Assembly: GCA_005878415.1 (NCBI GenBank)
Contig: VBMM01000105.1
Location: 1-15,477, forward strand
Direction of reading: 5' to 3'
Origin: Methanobacteriota archaeon
Lineage (GTDB): Archaea > Thermoplasmatota > Thermoplasmata > RBG-16-68-12
Length of the DNA: 15,477 nt
In this document: piece by piece, positions 12,412 to 15,477 of the stretch
How positions within the stretch are numbered: the stretch's first letter is position 1
Layout of the letters: each line of letters begins with the position of its first letter
The notes under the pieces: model-generated
The model's input: the letters and a program-made list of their open reading frames with translations, nothing else
The model's database searches: none
Told to the model about the DNA's origin: nothing
Translations under genes and position numbers: made by a program

Positions 12412-13510
12412 TCGTCGACCACTTCGCGAGCGTGGCCTGGGGTGCCGCGTGCTCCTTCAGGTGTGAGAGCCGCACGCCGATGAGGCGCACCTTCCGGTCA
12501 GGCGCGAGGACCTCCTTGAGCATCATCTGGCTCAGGATCAAGATCGGCTCCAGGTCGGTCGTGTGGATCTTCAGGCTGCGCGACCGGGTGTGCGTCTCGA
12601 AGTTCGAGTACCGCGCCTTGAGCGTGACCGTCCGGTAGGCGTACTTCTCGAGGAGGAGCTGCTCGTGGAGCGACTTCGCGAGCGCCTCGAGCTCCGGCCA
12701 GACCGCCCCGTAGGTGTCGAGGTCCTTCGCGAACGTCGTCTCCGTGCTGATGGATTCCGGCGGACCGCTCGGCTCGACGACCTCGCCCGCGTCGCGACCG
12801 AGGGCGACGTCGTAGACGTACTCTCCGAACGCGCCAAGGAGCTCGACGAGGTCTTGGCGGTTCGTCCGCTGGACGTCGCCGATCGATTCCAGCCCGAGCT
12901 CCTTCAGCCGCTCCGCGGTCTTCGGGCCAACGCCCGAAATCTTGCGGACCGGGATCGGTGCGAGGAACTCGACGACGTCATCGGGCGAGACGACCGTGAG
13001 GCCGTCGGGCTTCTCAAAGTCCGACGCGATCTTCGCGAGCGCCTTCGTTGGCGCAATGCCGATCGAACAGGACAGCCGATGGTCCCTCCGGATCGCGGCC
13101 TTGATGTCCCGGGCGATCTCCTGGGCGCGGGAGAAGTTCCCGTCGCACCGGTTCGTGACGTCGAGGTAGCCCTCCTCGATCCCGCTCGGCTCAAGCCGGT
13201 CCGCGAAGCCGCGGAGGGTCGCCATGATCTCGCCGCTCACCCGGCCGTACAGCTCGAAGTGGGGCGGCACGAAGATGGCCTCGGGACACCGACGGAGCGC
13301 CTCCACGCACGACATCGCGGACCGCAGCCCGTAGCGCCGGGCCTCGTAGCTCGCCGTGAGGACGACGCCGCGCGGATGCTTGCGGGGATCCGCGCCGACG
13401 ACGATGGGCTTGCCCTCCAACTCCGGATTCTCCCGGATCTCGACGGCGGCGTAGAAGGCGTCCATGTCCACGTGCAACACGACGCGCGATCCGGCGGACG
13501 CCGAAGCCAT
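12398..13510 (-). CDS. dinB: Y-family DNA polymerase IV (DinB/Dpo4-like) with altered catalytic motif
   Basis: This 370-residue translesion polymerase has the palm start VVLHVDMDAFYAAVE (10-24), with metal ligand Asp15 and steric-gate Tyr20, then VLTASYEARRYGLRSAMS (50-67). The thumb helix-hairpin-helix ISGVGPKTAERLKELG is at 191-206, the little-finger domain follows, and the C-terminal QATLAKW (359-365) fits a PCNA-binding box with Trp in place of Phe/Tyr. The second catalytic motif, normally SIDEAYLD, reads GIEEGYLD (110-117). The metal-binding Asp (Asp105 of Sulfolobus Dpo4) is therefore Glu112, coded by GAG, while the following Glu113 is kept. The rest of the domain is intact and full length, so the gene does not look decayed. 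The ATG at 13510 has a TATA box about 30 bases upstream and GAGG within the short leader. It replicates past damaged bases; activity with Glu at this position is unproven. Confidence 0.95.
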   Translation of the reverse strand: MASASAGSRVVLHVDMDAFYAAVEIRENPELEGKPIVVGADPRKHPRGVVLTASYEARRYGLRSAMSCVEALRRCPEAIFVPPHFELYGRVSGEIMATLRGFADRLEPSGIEEGYLDVTNRCDGNFSRAQEIARDIKAAIRRDHRLSCSIGIAPTKALAKIASDFEKPDGLTVVSPDDVVEFLAPIPVRKISGVGPKTAERLKELGLESIGDVQRTNRQDLVELLGAFGEYVYDVALGRDAGEVVEPSGPPESISTETTFAKDLDTYGAVWPELEALAKSLHEQLLLEKYAYRTVTLKARYSNFETHTRSRSLKIHTTDLEPILILSQMMLKEVLAPDRKVRLIGVRLSHLKEHAAPQATLAKWSTIPPN

Positions 13511-13535
13511 CGCCCTTCCTCATGGACGGGTCCCG

Positions 13536-13544
13536 GGATAAAAT
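13536..13544 (-). promoter_or_regulatory. TATA box of the polymerase gene
   Basis: ATTTTATCC on the minus strand is centred about 30 bases before the ATG at 13510, predicting a leader of a few bases. Its T-run directly follows the hairpin at 13547-13567. Confidence 0.6.
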
Positions 13545-13546
13545 CC

Positions 13547-13567
13547 TTCGCCGTGGGGAAGGGCGAA
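13547..13567 (-). terminator. Hairpin plus T-run after nuoN, merging into the next promoter
   Basis: On the minus strand, TTCGCC and GGCGAA (6 bp, 9-base loop) come immediately after the nuoN stop codon, followed by GGATTTT. This is the shape of an intrinsic terminator, and the T-run is also the core of the polymerase TATA box. Confidence 0.45.
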
Positions 13568-15154
13568 TCACGCGCCCCAGCCGAAGAACCCCCGGGCGGC
13601 GTCGGTCAGGTAGCCAAGGAAAAACGCCGCGAGGATGGCGGTCAGCATGATGATCGCGAGGGCGATGAACACCGCCGCATCGATGGATCGCGAGCCGGGG
13701 ATCTTCGTCGCCCCTTCCTCCGGCTCGAGGATGTACATGTACCAGATCACGCGCGCGTAGTAGTACAAGGAGAGCGCGCTGTTGAGGACGCCGGACACCG
13801 CGAGCGCGAGGTACCACTGGTTGAACGCCGCGGCGTTGACGGCGCTCGAGAAGAGGACGAACTTCGAGAAGAACCCTCCGAGAGGCGGGATGCCCGCGAG
13901 GCTCAGTAGGAACACGAGCATCGAGAAGGCGAGGAACGGCATCCGTCGGCTCAGGCCCTTGTACGCCTCGATGTCGTCCGGGATGCCTCGCGATTCGGTG
14001 CCCGCGACGACGAGGAAGGACCCTGCCTTCATCGCCGCGTAGACGAACACATGGAGCATGCCGCCGACGAGACCGTACGCGGCCACGTTCGCGGCGTTGT
14101 CCCTATGAAGAGGGTCCGTCGATTGCAGGGCGACCGCGCCGACCACAAGCGCGATCAGGATGTACCCCGCCTGCGCGATACTCGAGTACGCGAGCATGCG
14201 CTTGATGGACCGCTGCGGGATCGCCACGATGTTCCCCACGGTCTGCGTCACGATTGCGAGGACCGCGAGGGTCGCGACCCAGTCAACCTGGACGTTCAGC
14301 AGGCCGATCAGGAACACCCGGAACAGGGCGACGATCCCGACATTCTTCGACGCGGATGTCAGCAAGACGCTGATCGTCGTCGGCGATCCCTGATACACGT
14401 CGGGCGCCCACATGTGGAACGGGACGACGGCGACCTTGAACCCGAATCCGGCGATCAGGAAGACGAGGGCGATGATCAGCGGGGGCTCGATCGCCGGGTG
14501 GACCGTCAGGTCCAGGTGGGTCCTCAACAGCGCCAGATCCGTCGTCGAAGGAATCGAGGTCGTGCCCGCGATCCCGTAGATGAGCGAGATCCCGAACAGC
14601 ACGACGCCGGAACTCACCGCGCCGATGATGAAGAACTTGACCGCCGCCTCCGTCGCCTGCTTGTCCCGCTTGCGGTACGCCACGAGCGCGAAGGTGCTCA
14701 GGCTCGACGTCTCGAACGCCAGGAAGAGCACGAACAGGTCCGTCGCGGCGGCGGTGAACATCATGCCGACGATCGCGAGGAGCATGAGCGCGTAGTACTC
14801 GCCCTGGTGCGGCTCCTCCTTCCCGAGGAAGCCCCGCGAGGCGAGGACCGCGAGGAACGCCACGAACTCGAACATCACCTGGAAGAAGAGGGCGAAGCGG
14901 TCGACGTTCATCTTGAGCTCGGCCGAGAAATCGCCCTCGGCGCCGATGGGCGAAGGCCACAGGGACACCCGCAGCGCCGTCGTGATCCCGAGGCCCATCA
15001 TGTCGAGCGTGATGAAGAGCGCGAGGCCGGTCCCGACAAGAGCGAGGGCCCACAGCGCCTCGGGCCGGCGCCGCCATGCGAACCCGAGGACGGCGGAGGC
15101 GAGCGCCGTGGTCACGAGGATCGCCTCCGGGAGGAAGACGGCGTAGCTGGACAC
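13568..15154 (-). CDS. nuoN: NADH-quinone oxidoreductase (complex I-type) subunit N
   Basis: This 528-residue membrane protein has about 14 hydrophobic helices. It is an antiporter-like proton-pumping subunit of the complex I membrane arm (NuoN/FpoN/ND2). The key charged residues of this family are in place: Glu148 in the TM5 motif AFETSS, Lys240 in FKVAVVPFHMWAPDVYQG, Lys270 in LLTSASKN and Lys431 in IPPLGGFFSKF. IPQRSIKRMLAYSSIAQAGY (312-331) is also characteristic. The start is GTG at 15154: it lies one base after the nuoM stop, with GGAGGG seven bases upstream, and it is where similarity begins; the frame is open upstream but over nuoM. Order nuoM-nuoN matches the end of complex I operons. 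Whether the complex takes electrons from NADH, F420H2 or ferredoxin cannot be told from this part. A hairpin and T-run follow the stop, so this is probably the last gene of the operon. Confidence 0.96.
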   Translation of the reverse strand: MSSYAVFLPEAILVTTALASAVLGFAWRRRPEALWALALVGTGLALFITLDMMGLGITTALRVSLWPSPIGAEGDFSAELKMNVDRFALFFQVMFEFVAFLAVLASRGFLGKEEPHQGEYYALMLLAIVGMMFTAAATDLFVLFLAFETSSLSTFALVAYRKRDKQATEAAVKFFIIGAVSSGVVLFGISLIYGIAGTTSIPSTTDLALLRTHLDLTVHPAIEPPLIIALVFLIAGFGFKVAVVPFHMWAPDVYQGSPTTISVLLTSASKNVGIVALFRVFLIGLLNVQVDWVATLAVLAIVTQTVGNIVAIPQRSIKRMLAYSSIAQAGYILIALVVGAVALQSTDPLHRDNAANVAAYGLVGGMLHVFVYAAMKAGSFLVVAGTESRGIPDDIEAYKGLSRRMPFLAFSMLVFLLSLAGIPPLGGFFSKFVLFSSAVNAAAFNQWYLALAVSGVLNSALSLYYYARVIWYMYILEPEEGATKIPGSRSIDAAVFIALAIIMLTAILAAFFLGYLTDAARGFFGWGA

Positions 15155-15155
15155 G

Positions 15156-15477
15156 TCAGAGCCCTCCGAGGATGCCGCTCGCCCATGTCGAGAGGAGGCC
15201 CAGGAGGAGCACCGGCACGATGCCGAACAGCGCGAACGACGCCACAAGGACCGCCAGCGGCGCGACCTCGAACCGTTCCAGGTCCTTCGCGGACTCCCAC
15301 TTCGGGTTCAGGGGCCCGAAGATCGAGCGCTGCATTGCCCAGATGAAGTACGCCGCGGTAAGGATGACCGTCAAAATCGGGATGAAGACGAGGAGTCCGA
15401 AGGCCGCATAGACCCCGAGGAAAACGGAGAACTCCGCCACGAACCCGACGAGGCCGGGCAGGCCGAGGGACGCCATG
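15156..15477 (-). CDS. nuoM: NADH-quinone oxidoreductase (complex I-type) subunit M, C-terminal part
   Basis: Only the last 106-107 residues are in the window; the gene runs off the right edge and the first visible Met is internal. MASLGLPGLVGFVAEFSVF is the conserved loop and helix before the last helices of NuoM-type antiporter-like subunits, with the glutamate of the last pumping unit (GFVAEF). It is followed by a helix ending in AMQRSIFGPL, then KDLERFEVAPLAVLV and a final helix. This is the usual C-terminus of NuoM/FpoM. The stop is one base before the nuoN start, with the nuoN ribosome site inside its last codons. NuoL shares some of these features, but the short ending and the position directly before nuoN favour NuoM. 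Confidence 0.9.
   Translation of the reverse strand, partial: MASLGLPGLVGFVAEFSVFLGVYAAFGLLVFIPILTVILTAAYFIWAMQRSIFGPLNPKWESAKDLERFEVAPLAVLVASFALFGIVPVLLLGLLSTWASGILGGL
15162..15167 (-). promoter_or_regulatory. Ribosome binding site of nuoN inside the end of nuoM
   Basis: GGAGGG on the minus strand lies seven bases before the GTG at 15154. It is part of the last nuoM codons, so translation of the two is probably coupled. This is the strongest such site in the window and decides the nuoN start. Confidence 0.6.

Noticed and set aside
12563..13909. A 448-residue plus-strand open frame across the polymerase and the end of nuoN
   Set aside because: It crosses two well-supported genes on the other strand and has shadow-frame composition.
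14051..15346. A 431-residue plus-strand open frame over nuoN and nuoM
   Set aside because: It is extremely rich in Arg, Asp, Glu and His and lies opposite a clear membrane protein; a GC artefact.
1..15477. CRISPR arrays, tRNA or rRNA genes, insertion sequences, prophage or defence genes
   Set aside because: I saw no repeat-spacer pattern, no tRNA-like cloverleaf, no transposase or terminal repeats, and no defence-family protein in the translated frames.

Overview
This 15.5-kb window is GC-rich archaeal chromosomal DNA, most likely from a high-GC member of the Thermoplasmatota or a related euryarchaeal lineage. The case rests on content: geranylgeranyl-reductase-family enzymes, a short-chain beta-CASP (aCPSF2-type) nuclease, a DUF835 membrane protein, an Mrp-type ATPase, a DinB/Dpo4 polymerase, and A/T-rich TATA boxes 27-45 nt upstream of most start codons. 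The lineage is inferred, not proven. I see no tRNA, rRNA, CRISPR array, insertion sequence or phage gene.

Layout. 1-1165 (+): 3' part of a geranylgeranyl-reductase-family flavoenzyme, cut by the window edge. 1190-4521 (-): read right to left, a polyprenyl/geranylgeranyl diphosphate synthase, a second geranylgeranyl reductase coupled to it, and a beta-CASP RNase whose TATA box overlaps the reductase stop codon. 4657-5967 (-): a 436-aa helical protein with a DDxxD motif and a degenerate NSE-like motif, a candidate divergent class I terpene/prenyl synthase. 6135-7440 (+): a membrane protein with a C-terminal DUF835 domain and a problematic start. 7487-7894 (+): thioredoxin. 7928-8803 (-): Mrp/NBP35 ATPase. 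8861-9721 (-): HEMGH zinc protease, head-to-head with 9746-11140 (+), malic enzyme. 11188-12342 (+): a 71-aa stand-alone domain followed by a trypsin-like protease carrying a related domain at its N-terminus. 12398-13510 (-): Dpo4-type polymerase. 13568-15477 (-): complex I subunits NuoN and the end of NuoM.

How the genes work together. The left third is an isoprenoid block: prenyl-chain synthesis, prenyl-chain reduction by two reductases, and a possible terpene-synthase-fold enzyme. The products could be archaeal lipids, quinone side chains or another isoprenoid. The right end is the membrane arm of a respiratory complex I, which needs a lipid quinone or similar carrier. Malic enzyme supplies pyruvate and NAD(P)H, and Mrp is an Fe-S cluster carrier.

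The most interesting points are the candidate terpene-synthase-like protein; the small residue at the chain-length position of the prenyl synthase; an Asp-to-Glu change at a catalytic metal ligand of the polymerase; the protease with its stand-alone domain partner; the missing N-terminus of the DUF835 protein, where an in-frame transmembrane segment lies upstream of the first usual start codon; and several junctions where the end of one gene and the TATA box of the next use the same bases.
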